A stretch of DNA of 64,000 bases from an uncultured Aquimarina sp. GTDB taxonomy: Bacteria > Bacteroidota > Bacteroidia > Flavobacteriales > Flavobacteriaceae. Shown in pieces: positions 1 to 9,752 of this stretch; position 1 is the stretch's first letter; every line of letters begins with the position of its first letter. The position numbers were made by a program, and so were the translations under genes. The DNA lies in NCBI GenBank assembly GCA_947497175.1, contig CANMFM010000006.1:1-64000 (forward strand), written 5' to 3'. The notes beneath the pieces are model-generated. The model was not told the origin of the DNA, did no database searches, and saw only the letters and a program-made list of their open reading frames with translations.

Positions 1-363
1 CCCTTTAATTCAAGTGGAAAAATAGACAAGAAAAAGTTACCAGAGCCTGAGATAGAAAAAGAAAATCAGTATGTAGCCCCCTCTAATCAGGTTGAACATC
101 AACTAGTCAAGATATGGGCAGAGGTACTTACACTTAAAGAAGATTTTATAAGCGTTGATAAAAGCTTTTTTGAACTCGGTGGCCACTCCCTAAAAGCCAT
201 CGCCTTAGTAAATAAAATTGCCAAAGAATTTGAAATAGAAATCACCTTAAGAGAAATATTTGATAATCCTAACATCATGAATTTGTCTGATTATATAATT
301 ACTGTCAAACAGATCGAAATTGGAATTGAAAAAAAAGAAAACATCGTAGAACTTACTATATGA
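1..363 (+). CDS. Nonribosomal peptide synthetase, C-terminal end (partial)
   Basis: This is the tail of an NRPS whose start lies left of the window. Reading frame 1 is open from base 1 to the TGA at 361-363. The first residues carry the adenylation core A10 motif (SSGKIDKKKLP, with the catalytic Lys). A peptidyl carrier domain follows with FFELGGHSLKA, in which the Ser at codon 63 is the expected phosphopantetheine site. No thioesterase follows, so the chain must pass to another protein. The tail is charged (EKKENIVELTI) and the stop overlaps the next NRPS start in an ATGA. A carrier domain ending one protein and a docking segment starting the next fit an in-line handover. The identity is seen directly; the handover is inferred. 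Confidence 0.93.
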   Translation, partial: PFNSSGKIDKKKLPEPEIEKENQYVAPSNQVEHQLVKIWAEVLTLKEDFISVDKSFFELGGHSLKAIALVNKIAKEFEIEITLREIFDNPNIMNLSDYIITVKQIEIGIEKKENIVELTI

Positions 364-3300
364 GAATTGATAGATACATTTCTGATTTAAGGAATCAAAA
401 AAACATTATTATAAATGTAAAAGACGGAGAGCTAAAAATTAAAGCTTCAGAAGACGATTTAACACCAAAAATTATTAATGAGATAAAGGAGCGAAAAAAA
501 GAGATTATTTCTTTTTTTAAATCGGTTAATAAAGAAAAGGAATTAATTACTCCGGTTGAAGAACAGGAGCACTATGCTATATCACATGCACAAAGACGAT
601 TATGGGTAATTGATCAGATTGCGGGAGTAGATGGGGTATATAATGTACCACTGACATATTCTTTTAAGAAAATAGATATACCTTCATTTCATAAGGCTAT
701 TCATGCTTTGTTAGAAAGACATGAAATATTAAGAACCACCATCCATATGATTGATGGTGAACCCCGCCAGCGTGTACACTCTGTTGAAGAATTTGATTTT
801 GAAGTCATCCATACAAAGGTAAATGAAGATAGGTTAGTTGATTTTGTAGAGAAAGAAGCATTATTACCTTTTGATTTATCAGTGTCCTCTATACGTGCTA
901 GATTGATACAATCCTCGAATGAAAGATACACATTAGTACTAGTACTCCATCATATAGTGACCGATGGGTGGTCTACAAATGTTCTTTTAAAAGATTTTTT
1001 GGCGTTTTACAATTATTTTAGTGCTGGTACTTCTCTAAATCTGCCAAAACTTAGAATACAATATAAGGATTATTCTAATTGGCAACATGAACAATTAAAA
1101 CACGGTAAACTAAATACGTCCAAAGAGTATTGGCATGAAAAATTATCAGGAGAACTCACCTCACTAAAATTACCTTTAGATGCTAAAAGAAGCATGCAAA
1201 AAGAGCAAAAAGGAGCAGGAGTTTCTTTTCTAATAGATAATAAAACCGTTGAAAAATTGAAGGAGTTGGGGAACCAACATAATGCTTCTTTATTTATGGT
1301 GATGACCGCAATTGTAAAGGCATTATTATTTAGATATACGGGGCAGGATGATATTATTGTTGGTTCTCCGGTAAGCGGGAGAAATCATAGAGAATTAGAA
1401 AACCAAGTAGGATTTTATAGTAATACAGTAGTACTACGCTCAAGTATTAAAGGAGCCTACGATATTCATCAACTACTAGCCGAGGTCACCAGTGTGTTAC
1501 TAGAAGCATACGAACATCAGTTCTATCCGTATGATATGTTGGTAGACGAACTTAGTCATGAAAGTGAAATGAACCGAAATCCATTGTTCGATGTCATGGT
1601 GTCTATGGATACTGATATAGGCGACATTAATTCAAATCAGGATTCTTATTACACAGATGAGATTATTACAGACGATGAAGGAGTTAATAAGTTTGACATT
1701 ACCTTTTCATTTTTAGAACAAGGAAACGGAAATTGTAAAATCGATATTAATTATAACACTTCCTTGTTTTTAAAAGAAAAGATGGTAAAAATGGCATCCC
1801 ATCTTAAAAACATGGTTTTGTCTATTGTAGAAAATACCAATCAAAGAATAGATACAATAACGTATTTGTCAATTGAAGAAAAAAGTCAAATCCTATATGA
1901 ATTTAATAATACAGCAAAAGCCCATTCTAATGATATAAGCCTTAAAGAACTTATTGAATGTAATGTACAGAATACTCCTAATGCCATAGGTTTACTTTCC
2001 TGGAATGAAGAATTGACATTTAATGAACTGAATGTAAGAGCCAATCGGTTATCAAATTATTTAAGTCAGACCTTTTCGGTACAAAGGGGAGAGTATATAG
2101 GAATCATGATGGATGAAAGTGTCGATAGAATCATAGCGCTTTTAAGTATTATCAAATTAGGAGCTATTTACGTACCCATCGATGTTAGTTACCCCCGAGA
2201 AAGAAAAGAATATATTATTAATGATACACAATTAGGTCTTTTAATTACTGATGATACTAGTGATATAGCACATGATGATCTTACAGTTTTACACCTAAGA
2301 ACGGTCAAAGATGATATTGAGAAAGCAATCAAAACAAATCCAAAGGTCTACGTAAATTCTGAAGACATTTTTGCTGTTCTCTACACGTCAGGATCAACAG
2401 GGGATCCTAAAGGGGTCATGATAAAAAACAAAGGAATCGTAAACAGAATTCAATGGTTATGGGATACATATCAATTCGATAATAATGATGTCATTTATCA
2501 AAAAACTCCAATTGTTTTTGATGTATCTATAGGAGAACTTTTTATGCCACTTTGTTTTGGAGCTAAACTTTTAGTTGCCAAGAGCAGATCTAATCAAGAA
2601 ATCGTTGATAATATTCAAAAGTTCAACGTTACCTACATTCATTTTTCTCCCACGATGTTAAACAAGTTCTTAGAAACGAAAGAAGAAAACACAGATGAAT
2701 TATCGACTCTTCGATTTGTTTTTGCCAGCGGCGAAGAATTATTAAAAGAAACAGTAAATAGATATTATTCAAAATATAAAGTTCCTCTTATTAATCTTTA
2801 TGGTCCTACAGAAGCATCTATAGAAGTGAGTATATATGAAACAAAACCAAATGATTTACTTATTCCGATAGGTAAACCAATTTCAAATGTACATTTATAT
2901 ATACTGGATAACGGATGTGAATTATTGCCAGTTGGTATTCCTGGTGAAATCTATATTGCAGGGGTGTGTTTAGCAAAAGGATACCTGAACCAAGAAGAGA
3001 AAACGAATGAGCGATTTATACCTAATCCCTATCATACAGATGCAGATCACAGAATGTATAAAACAGGTGATATTGGGCGTTGGAATAGTAGGGGAGAAAT
3101 CGAATTTCTGGGTAGAAAAGATAACCAGATTAGTATAGGAGGGAACAGAATAGAGCCAGGAGAGATCGAAAATAAAATTCTTGAACATCCACAGGTACAG
3201 CAAGTAGCAGTAGTTGTAAATCAAGATGATTATAACAATGATCACTTGGTAGCATATTATGTTAAACGAGCACAGCAACCAGGTGTGTCTGAGCGAAAAA

Positions 3301-5978
3301 AAATCCTTTCAAAAAAATCCTTCAAAACCAGTACACAACAGAGCAGCAGACTAAAACAAATATCACAGCTTACGATAAGTGAATTCTTTGAAAAATCTGC
3401 AGAGAAATATTCTAAAGATACCGCTTTAGTATATGAAGGAAAAACAATGTCATATTATGAGTTAAATAATAAAGTAAATCATTTAGCCTATATCCTCAAA
3501 TCAGATTACCATGTGCAAAATGGAGATCTAGTGGGTATACTTATGGATAGATCAGAAAAATTAATTGTAACCATTCTGGCTGTACTAAAAGCCGGAGCAG
3601 CTTATGTACCAATAGATGCAGAATATCCAGAAAGTAGAATTAAACAAATTGTAAATGATAGCGCAGTACATCTACTCGTCTTAGACATTGACAACCAAAA
3701 TAAGTACATAGATACAAACATTACTCAACTTGTATTTGATGACACGTTAAACTCAATCCTAAACGGAGAAAAAATAGTAGAAAAGAAATACGGGGACCCA
3801 AAAGATCTATGCTACATACTTTATACATCGGGATCAACGGGTATGCCTAAAGGAGTAATGGTAGAGCAATATTCTGTTGTGGATTATATCAATACGGTCA
3901 TAGAATATTTTGAAGTAAGCAAATCTGATACAGTGATTCAACAATCTTCTATTTCTTTTGATACTTCGGTAGAAGAAATATTCCCAATCCTTTGTGCAGG
4001 AGGAAAATTAGTGCTTTTTCCAGAAGGAGGTAGAGATGTAGATGCTATGATAACCTCTGTAAATACAAATAAAGTAACTATCATTAGTTCTACTCCTTTA
4101 GTAATAAATGAATTAAATCAAAGAGTGGAAGAGTTCGTGCATTTACCACGAATCATAATAAGTGGGGGCGATCAATTAAGAGAGTCACATTTCAATAAAA
4201 TTCCTAAGAGTATAAACCTATATAATACGTATGGCCCAACCGAAGCAACAGTATGTGCATCATTTGCTCTAATAACTGAAAATACTAAAAGTAACGTCAT
4301 AGGTAGCCCGCTAAAAAATCATCGAGTTTATTTGTTAGATGATAATTTGAAAGAGACAGAATACGGAACATTAGGCGAAATCTACATTGCAGGATCTGGT
4401 GTTGCAAGAGGCTATCTCAATAGAGATGAAGAAACAAAAAAATGTTTCTTATCAAACATTTTAGGAGAAGATGTTCTTTATAAAACAGGGGACATGGCTA
4501 AATGGAATGAGGACGGATTACTAGAGTTTTATGGGCGTAAAGATGATCAGGTAAAAATTAGAGGATACCGAGTCGAACCTGCAGAAATAGATACAATAGC
4601 GCTTTTATATAAAGAAGTTACAAATTGTTACACAATTGCAAAAGCAGATCCTAACGGAAACAAACATCTAATCACTTATTATGTATCATCAACAGAAATT
4701 GATAACAAAAAATTTCGTGTCTTTTTAAAAGATAGATTACCTCAGTATATGGTTCCCAGTTATTTTATAAGAGTAGAAAATTTTCCTCGAACCACTAATG
4801 GAAAAATAAATATAAAAGAACTTCCAATTCCGTATATGCTTCGTATGGATAGACAATTAAGCATAGAGTTGAAAGAGTTTTTGAAGTCAAAATTACCTAT
4901 GTATATGGTACCTACTCAGTTCAGAAATGTAGACCAGCTGCCGGTAACAGCTACGGGTAAAATAAATAGGAAAGAATTGGCGAAAAAAAGCCTGTCTTCA
5001 GAAAACAACCCAATTCTTGTAAAACCTATAAATAAGACAGAAAATGAATTATTAAAAATATGGAAATCTATTCTTAATCAAATAGAGATTAGTACAGACC
5101 ATAATTTTTTCGAAATAGGAGGTAACTCGCTAAAAGCTACTCTAATTGTTAGTGCAGTTTTTAAAGAACTTGGTTGTACCATCGCATTGAAAGATATTTA
5201 TAACAATCCCAGTATTATTGAACTTTCACAAGTTATAAAAAGCGAGTATAAGGATGATGGCCTAATTGTAAAATTAAAAAACAGTGACAAAGAATATGAA
5301 AATATATTTTTCATTCCACCGATTATAGGTTCTTCGACTATTTTTAAAGATTTGGCAAACCATATCACCGGATATAATTGTTTTGGTCTACAATGTAAGG
5401 GGTTCGATAAAGAGACTGATTTGGATACTTCCATCGAAGAGATGGCCGCCACTTTTACATCAGAAATTTTAAAAATTGAAAATCGTAAAACTGTAACGTT
5501 GGTAGCCTATTCTATGGGAGTACCGGTGGCATTTGAAATGTGTAAAATTTTAGAGAAAAAATCGTATGATGTTAAGTTAATATGTATTGATCGAGGCACC
5601 AAGGACCATCCAGTTCAAAAAGAATTTAACGAAGAATTAGTTTTAGCAGAATTAGAGTCAGAGTTAGCATTTTGGTTCAAAGATGTACCATCAAATGATA
5701 AAGAGCGTGTAAAAGCTCTTGTTGTAAATAACTCAAAAATATTAGATGCCTATAGCGTAAATGGTATCATTAAAAGTGACATCGCTGCCATTGAAGCTAG
5801 TTGGAACAAAAATTTAGCTCAAATGCATGACTGGAATCAATATACAACAAGTAGTCTCAGTCATTATTACATTGAAGCTTATCATTATGGTATTTTGAAT
5901 GTTGAAAATTTGGATACACTATCCAAAATGATTATGCAAGAAATTGAGCTTAAGGAGGTCCACAAAGAATTGACATAA
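360..5978 (+). CDS. NRPS: docking-C-A(A inserted)-PCP-TE, terminal module
   Basis: This 1872-residue protein would add the last residue of a peptide and release it. Residues 1-58 resemble a TubC N-terminal docking domain. A condensation domain follows (SHAQRRLW near 75, HHIVTDG at 197-203). The first adenylation domain shows A3 at 674-681, YKTGDIGRW (A7) and A8 from 918. After its YYVK strand near 965 its A9-A10 part is missing. Instead a second, complete adenylation domain begins near 1002, with A3 at 1154, NTYGPTE, A8 and its own A9-A10 (Lys1482). Only then comes a second A9-A10 segment (LPMYMVP, TGKINRKEL, Lys1534) that would complete the first domain. A carrier domain (GGNS, Ser1590) and a type I thioesterase (AYSMG, Ser1718; His1842) end the protein. 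The A8 of the outer domain is divergent (SIGGNR instead of the usual KIRGYR-like sequence). The product is unknown. Confidence 0.95.
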   Translation: MRIDRYISDLRNQKNIIINVKDGELKIKASEDDLTPKIINEIKERKKEIISFFKSVNKEKELITPVEEQEHYAISHAQRRLWVIDQIAGVDGVYNVPLTYSFKKIDIPSFHKAIHALLERHEILRTTIHMIDGEPRQRVHSVEEFDFEVIHTKVNEDRLVDFVEKEALLPFDLSVSSIRARLIQSSNERYTLVLVLHHIVTDGWSTNVLLKDFLAFYNYFSAGTSLNLPKLRIQYKDYSNWQHEQLKHGKLNTSKEYWHEKLSGELTSLKLPLDAKRSMQKEQKGAGVSFLIDNKTVEKLKELGNQHNASLFMVMTAIVKALLFRYTGQDDIIVGSPVSGRNHRELENQVGFYSNTVVLRSSIKGAYDIHQLLAEVTSVLLEAYEHQFYPYDMLVDELSHESEMNRNPLFDVMVSMDTDIGDINSNQDSYYTDEIITDDEGVNKFDITFSFLEQGNGNCKIDINYNTSLFLKEKMVKMASHLKNMVLSIVENTNQRIDTITYLSIEEKSQILYEFNNTAKAHSNDISLKELIECNVQNTPNAIGLLSWNEELTFNELNVRANRLSNYLSQTFSVQRGEYIGIMMDESVDRIIALLSIIKLGAIYVPIDVSYPRERKEYIINDTQLGLLITDDTSDIAHDDLTVLHLRTVKDDIEKAIKTNPKVYVNSEDIFAVLYTSGSTGDPKGVMIKNKGIVNRIQWLWDTYQFDNNDVIYQKTPIVFDVSIGELFMPLCFGAKLLVAKSRSNQEIVDNIQKFNVTYIHFSPTMLNKFLETKEENTDELSTLRFVFASGEELLKETVNRYYSKYKVPLINLYGPTEASIEVSIYETKPNDLLIPIGKPISNVHLYILDNGCELLPVGIPGEIYIAGVCLAKGYLNQEEKTNERFIPNPYHTDADHRMYKTGDIGRWNSRGEIEFLGRKDNQISIGGNRIEPGEIENKILEHPQVQQVAVVVNQDDYNNDHLVAYYVKRAQQPGVSERKKILSKKSFKTSTQQSSRLKQISQLTISEFFEKSAEKYSKDTALVYEGKTMSYYELNNKVNHLAYILKSDYHVQNGDLVGILMDRSEKLIVTILAVLKAGAAYVPIDAEYPESRIKQIVNDSAVHLLVLDIDNQNKYIDTNITQLVFDDTLNSILNGEKIVEKKYGDPKDLCYILYTSGSTGMPKGVMVEQYSVVDYINTVIEYFEVSKSDTVIQQSSISFDTSVEEIFPILCAGGKLVLFPEGGRDVDAMITSVNTNKVTIISSTPLVINELNQRVEEFVHLPRIIISGGDQLRESHFNKIPKSINLYNTYGPTEATVCASFALITENTKSNVIGSPLKNHRVYLLDDNLKETEYGTLGEIYIAGSGVARGYLNRDEETKKCFLSNILGEDVLYKTGDMAKWNEDGLLEFYGRKDDQVKIRGYRVEPAEIDTIALLYKEVTNCYTIAKADPNGNKHLITYYVSSTEIDNKKFRVFLKDRLPQYMVPSYFIRVENFPRTTNGKINIKELPIPYMLRMDRQLSIELKEFLKSKLPMYMVPTQFRNVDQLPVTATGKINRKELAKKSLSSENNPILVKPINKTENELLKIWKSILNQIEISTDHNFFEIGGNSLKATLIVSAVFKELGCTIALKDIYNNPSIIELSQVIKSEYKDDGLIVKLKNSDKEYENIFFIPPIIGSSTIFKDLANHITGYNCFGLQCKGFDKETDLDTSIEEMAATFTSEILKIENRKTVTLVAYSMGVPVAFEMCKILEKKSYDVKLICIDRGTKDHPVQKEFNEELVLAELESELAFWFKDVPSNDKERVKALVVNNSKILDAYSVNGIIKSDIAAIEASWNKNLAQMHDWNQYTTSSLSHYYIEAYHYGILNVENLDTLSKMIMQEIELKEVHKELT

Positions 5979-5992
5979 AAAAGTAAAGAATT

Positions 5993-6730
5993 ATGAACAA
6001 AATAAATTTATTCTGTTTGCCCTATGCAGGAGGTTCTGCAGCTATATATAGTTCATGGAAAAGTGCCTTAATGCCCAATGTGGTTTTGAGACCAATTGAA
6101 CTATCAGGAAGAGGGAAACGATTTGATGAAACACTATACAAAAATATCGATCATGCGGTTAATGATGTTTTAAATATAATGCGCAGCGAAATATCAAAAG
6201 CTCCTTACGCCTTATTTGGGCATAGTATGGGAGGGATAATGGTTTATGAATTAGCCAGAAAAATACGAGAAGAACAATTGCCTGCTCCATTTGAAATTTT
6301 TATTTCAGGAAAAAGCGCTCCTAATATTCAGAGAGAAAGAAAAAAATTTAGTCAAATGCCAATTAACGAATTTAGAAAAGAAGTTTTAAATCTCGGAGGA
6401 ACGCCAAAAGAATTTTTTGAGCACCCTGAATTACTAGATTTGTTTTTACCCATTCTAAAAAATGATTTTCGATTAGTAGAAACGTACAATTTTATTGAAC
6501 GAAATTCGATTTTAGAAAATGACCTTACTATCCTATTAGGCGAACATGACGACCTAACAAAAGAGCAAGAAGAAGGATGGAGCATGCTAACCAATCAAAA
6601 GTGTTCAACACACTATTTTAACGGAGGGCATTTTTTTCTAAACGAAAAAACAGAGGAAGTCATTGCAATACTCAATAAAAAATTGAATCAAAGTAAGCCA
6701 CAAAGCGCACTCCAAGCTGAATTGTTTTGA
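5993..6730 (+). CDS. Type II thioesterase (GrsT/RifR-like editing enzyme)
   Basis: This is a 245-residue alpha/beta hydrolase of the stand-alone thioesterase family that accompanies NRPS and PKS systems and removes misprimed acyl groups from carrier domains. The N-terminus has the family's FCLPYAGGSA. The nucleophile elbow is GHSMGG with Ser78, the acidic residue lies in LGEHDD, and the histidine lies in GGHFF near the C-terminus, so the triad is complete. Its length is normal. It starts 14 bases after the NRPS stop and is surely cotranscribed with it. It differs from the TE fused to the NRPS, which would release the product. The family call is secure; the editing role is inferred from family and position. 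Confidence 0.93.
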   Translation: MNKINLFCLPYAGGSAAIYSSWKSALMPNVVLRPIELSGRGKRFDETLYKNIDHAVNDVLNIMRSEISKAPYALFGHSMGGIMVYELARKIREEQLPAPFEIFISGKSAPNIQRERKKFSQMPINEFRKEVLNLGGTPKEFFEHPELLDLFLPILKNDFRLVETYNFIERNSILENDLTILLGEHDDLTKEQEEGWSMLTNQKCSTHYFNGGHFFLNEKTEEVIAILNKKLNQSKPQSALQAELF

Positions 6731-7131
6731 ATTTAGATTCAAAAATAGCTCATCTCCATTTACAAATGGTAGTATTAGAATATTTTTGGTATCAGACATA
6801 TTTTCTGACTCCAAGAAAAAGTAATACTAAAATCAATCATAGACTGGGTTTTAAACAATACAAAGCGACCAGATCTTTACTTTATTGATTGATTTAATTT
6901 GCCAAAATTTTAATCGTCACGGTTCTCATTTTTTAGACAAAACCTGGATAGCTCTTTTCAATACTATTCAAGCAGTGAAAATCATCAATTAGAATACAAT
7001 AAGATTAGTATTCTAAACCAATAATGCTATGTGTAATTGCGCAGAGCTCATTAAATACATACATCAATCAATACAAATACATTGCCTCCTTTCTTCTCAT
7101 AACGAGAATAACAAAGTCAAATTAAATTATT
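6731..7131 (+). other. Hairpin-rich gene-free stretch between thioesterase and export genes
   Basis: I see no intact gene in these 401 bases. A short perfect palindrome lies at 6756-6769 (CCATTTACAAATGG). A long imperfect hairpin spans 6770-6829: the outer arms TAGTATTA and TAATACTA enclose TTTTTGG pairing with CCAA-AAAAA, and an inner TCAG pairs with CTGA. No T-run follows, so it is not a classic terminator. It may protect the NRPS mRNA end or be the relic of a small mobile element. From about 6886 to 6992 a frame reads like protein (RHGSHFLDKTWIALFNTIQ) but has no start codon, so it may be a gene remnant. Just before the TolC-type gene, TTCTC-ATAAC-GAGAA (7094-7108) is a small inverted repeat that might bind a regulator. 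Confidence 0.4.
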
Positions 7132-8481
7132 ATGAATCAAAATATTAAAATCTTAGGTGCCCTATTCTTAATTATGATGAATAGCTCTTTGTTTTCACAA
7201 CAAAAATGGTCATTAGAAGATTGTATATCATACGCGCTAAGCCACAACCTGGAGCTAAATAACTTCCAGTATACTATCGAGTCTAATAAAGAAACACATA
7301 GACAATCCATGAGGAGTTTATTACCAAATATAAACGGTTCTGTAGATTATGGTATTCGTTATGGTAGATCTGCGGATCCAAACACTAACAATATAGTCGA
7401 TGCTAATTTTTTTTCGAATAATTATTTGTTAGAGGCTGATATGGATTTGTTTAGGGGGTTTCAAAAATTAAACACCATAAAGGCAAGCAAATTAATTTAT
7501 AAGGCTGCCAAAGAAGAATCAGCACAACAAAAATTCCTACTTGGTTTTAGGGTCATGGCTGCCTTTTATGATATTCTTTTTTTTGAAGGAGCCTTAAAAA
7601 TCTCGCTCGAACAGCAATCAATATCTCAATCAAATTATGATTTGGTAGCTAAAAAAGTAGCCTTAGGACTAAGCGCCAAGTCTGATCTTTATGACTCAGA
7701 ATCGTTATTACTAAACGATAAACTGGAAGTCACTAAAAGTGAAAATAATCTAAGGACGGCTAAACTGAAATTAATTCAGGAAATGAACTTTTTAGAGAGT
7801 ACCGATATAGAAATTCAACCTGAAATTCCAAAAAATGACACTACAACAAGTTCGCTTGAAATTCAAACCGATAATGTATATGATAAGGCAATGGATTTTC
7901 TGCCTATTATAGAGGCGAATAGATTAAGAGTAGAAGCCGCAGAAAAGGAAGTAAAAGTCTCTAAAGCTAATTATTATCCTTCCTTAACTTTATTTGGGGG
8001 TGTTGGATCGGGTTATTTTGAGACCAATACAGATGATCTTGGAAATACCATATCCTTCAACGAACAATTTGAGACTAACATGTATAAATACGTTGGTCTT
8101 TCTCTGAAAATACCTATCACTAACGGATGGTCTACACGATCAGACGTAAAACAGAAAAAAATAGAGCTTTTAAGAGCTAAAAATGACTTAAAGGTACAAG
8201 AGCAAGAACTTTTCAGAACAATTCAAGATCTCGTTTTAGAACTACAGTCTTTAGAAGCCGAATATTCACAAAGCAATCTGAAAGTGAAATCTCAATATTT
8301 GGCATTCAATATCGCACAAAAAAAATACGAAAAAGGAATGGTAAGTGCCATAGAATTATTTACAGCCAAAAATACCTATGCTCAGGCACAAAACGAAAAT
8401 TTGCAAATAAAGCTATCACTTGAAGTAAATAAAAACACACTTGCTTTTTATCAAGGATTATCAATTTTTAATATAAAATAA
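7132..8481 (+). CDS. TolC-family outer membrane efflux protein
   Basis: This 449-residue outer membrane channel protein is of the TolC type. It has a Sec signal peptide (about residues 1-22, ending SLFSQ) followed by the family's usual opening WSLEDCISYALSHNLEL. Long amphipathic helical stretches rich in Leu, Gln and Lys form the two repeats (about 50-225 and 250-445). It is the first gene of a compact four-gene export set: the fusion protein starts 7 bases after its stop. With the periplasmic adaptor and the MacB-like ABC parts it would form a tripartite pump across both membranes. The place right after the NRPS genes suggests export of the peptide product or self-protection; this is inference. 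Confidence 0.93.
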   Translation: MNQNIKILGALFLIMMNSSLFSQQKWSLEDCISYALSHNLELNNFQYTIESNKETHRQSMRSLLPNINGSVDYGIRYGRSADPNTNNIVDANFFSNNYLLEADMDLFRGFQKLNTIKASKLIYKAAKEESAQQKFLLGFRVMAAFYDILFFEGALKISLEQQSISQSNYDLVAKKVALGLSAKSDLYDSESLLLNDKLEVTKSENNLRTAKLKLIQEMNFLESTDIEIQPEIPKNDTTTSSLEIQTDNVYDKAMDFLPIIEANRLRVEAAEKEVKVSKANYYPSLTLFGGVGSGYFETNTDDLGNTISFNEQFETNMYKYVGLSLKIPITNGWSTRSDVKQKKIELLRAKNDLKVQEQELFRTIQDLVLELQSLEAEYSQSNLKVKSQYLAFNIAQKKYEKGMVSAIELFTAKNTYAQAQNENLQIKLSLEVNKNTLAFYQGLSIFNIK

Positions 8482-8488
8482 TAAAAAG

Positions 8489-9739
8489 ATGGACATACAA
8501 ATTCAAAAGAAAAAAGGAATTCAAAAAAAGCACATTGGTTATATGGCCCTTGCAGCATTGTTGCTGGTGGCAGGATGGAAAATGGTATATGGTAAATCAT
8601 CAGGATCGTTTAAAACCGAAATCGATAGGATTTCTATTGGGGAGGTGGTTCACGGAAAATTTGATGATTACATAACTATTAATGGAAACGTAGCACCTAT
8701 TATGACTATTTACATGGACGCATATGTAGGTGGGCGTGTAAAAGAAAAATTAATCGAAGAAGGTGCTGCAGTAAAAAAAGGAGATGTGATTTTAAAGCTA
8801 GAAAATCCAAATCTCTATGAGCAAATCCTGGCAAGCGAAAGTAATTTGGCTTTGAAACAAAATGATTTGCGATCCACAAAACTGACTTTTGATTCAAGAC
8901 AAATAGACGGTCAGAAATCGTTAGCAACATCAGCACATGAATTACAACGCAATAAGCGAAAGTTTGAACAAAATGAAGAGCTGTATAAAGATGAACTGAT
9001 TTCTAAAGAAACTTATCTGACATCTAAAGAAGATTATATACTCTCAAAAAAACAGTTTGAAATTGTAAAACTTCAAACAGAGCAGGATGAACAATTGCGT
9101 AGAACATCGCTGTCTGGGCTTGATACAGATTTACAAAGAATGAAACAGGCATTGTCTATGGTCTATGAACGAATAGATCAATTAAATGTTAGAGCTCCTG
9201 CCGATGGACAATTAGGTTTTTTAGATGCAGAAATAGGACAAAACATAGCGCAAGGAGAACGTATTGGTCAAATCAATGTGCTAACAAATTACAAAATCGA
9301 AGCTACTATTGATGAACACTATATAGATCGTATCAAAAGAAATTTAACGGCAGTATTAGAGCGAAATGGGAAAAAATATGAACTGCGACTAAGAAAGGTA
9401 TATCCAGAAGTAAGAAATGGAAACTTTAAGGTCGATCTCGTTTTTATAGATGAAAAACCAGAGACTATACGTACAGGACAAAGTTACAACATTAAGTTAC
9501 AGCTAGGAGAGTCCTCTGAGGCTATTCTTTTACCAAAAGGAAGTCATTTTCAAAGTACAGGAGGCCAATGGGTCTTTGTTGTTAATAATGATACCCAAGA
9601 GGCTGAGAAAAGAAGCATACGCATAGGGAAGCAGAATTCTCAATACTACGAAGTTTTAGATGGGTTGCAAGCAGGCGAAAAAGTAATTACTTCTAGCTAC
9701 AATAGTTTTGAAAAAGCAGATAAAATAGTATTAAAATAA
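8489..9739 (+). CDS. HlyD/MacA-type periplasmic adaptor (membrane fusion protein)
   Basis: This 416-residue adaptor would connect the inner membrane ABC transporter to the TolC-like channel. One N-terminal membrane segment (about residues 15-35, MALAALLLVAGW) anchors it. Residues 75-110 form the first half of a lipoyl/barrel-sandwich domain (GAAVKKGDVILKLENP). A long coiled-coil hairpin occupies about 110-235, then the second lipoyl half (VRAPADGQLGFLDAEIGQ) and beta-barrel parts follow, ending in a membrane-proximal domain (GLQAGEKVITSSYNSF). Domain order and length are typical for MacA-like proteins. It is tightly spaced within the export operon, 7 bases after the TolC gene and 13 before the ATPase gene. 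Confidence 0.93.
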   Translation: MDIQIQKKKGIQKKHIGYMALAALLLVAGWKMVYGKSSGSFKTEIDRISIGEVVHGKFDDYITINGNVAPIMTIYMDAYVGGRVKEKLIEEGAAVKKGDVILKLENPNLYEQILASESNLALKQNDLRSTKLTFDSRQIDGQKSLATSAHELQRNKRKFEQNEELYKDELISKETYLTSKEDYILSKKQFEIVKLQTEQDEQLRRTSLSGLDTDLQRMKQALSMVYERIDQLNVRAPADGQLGFLDAEIGQNIAQGERIGQINVLTNYKIEATIDEHYIDRIKRNLTAVLERNGKKYELRLRKVYPEVRNGNFKVDLVFIDEKPETIRTGQSYNIKLQLGESSEAILLPKGSHFQSTGGQWVFVVNNDTQEAEKRSIRIGKQNSQYYEVLDGLQAGEKVITSSYNSFEKADKIVLK

Positions 9740-9752
9740 AAACAATTTAGAA

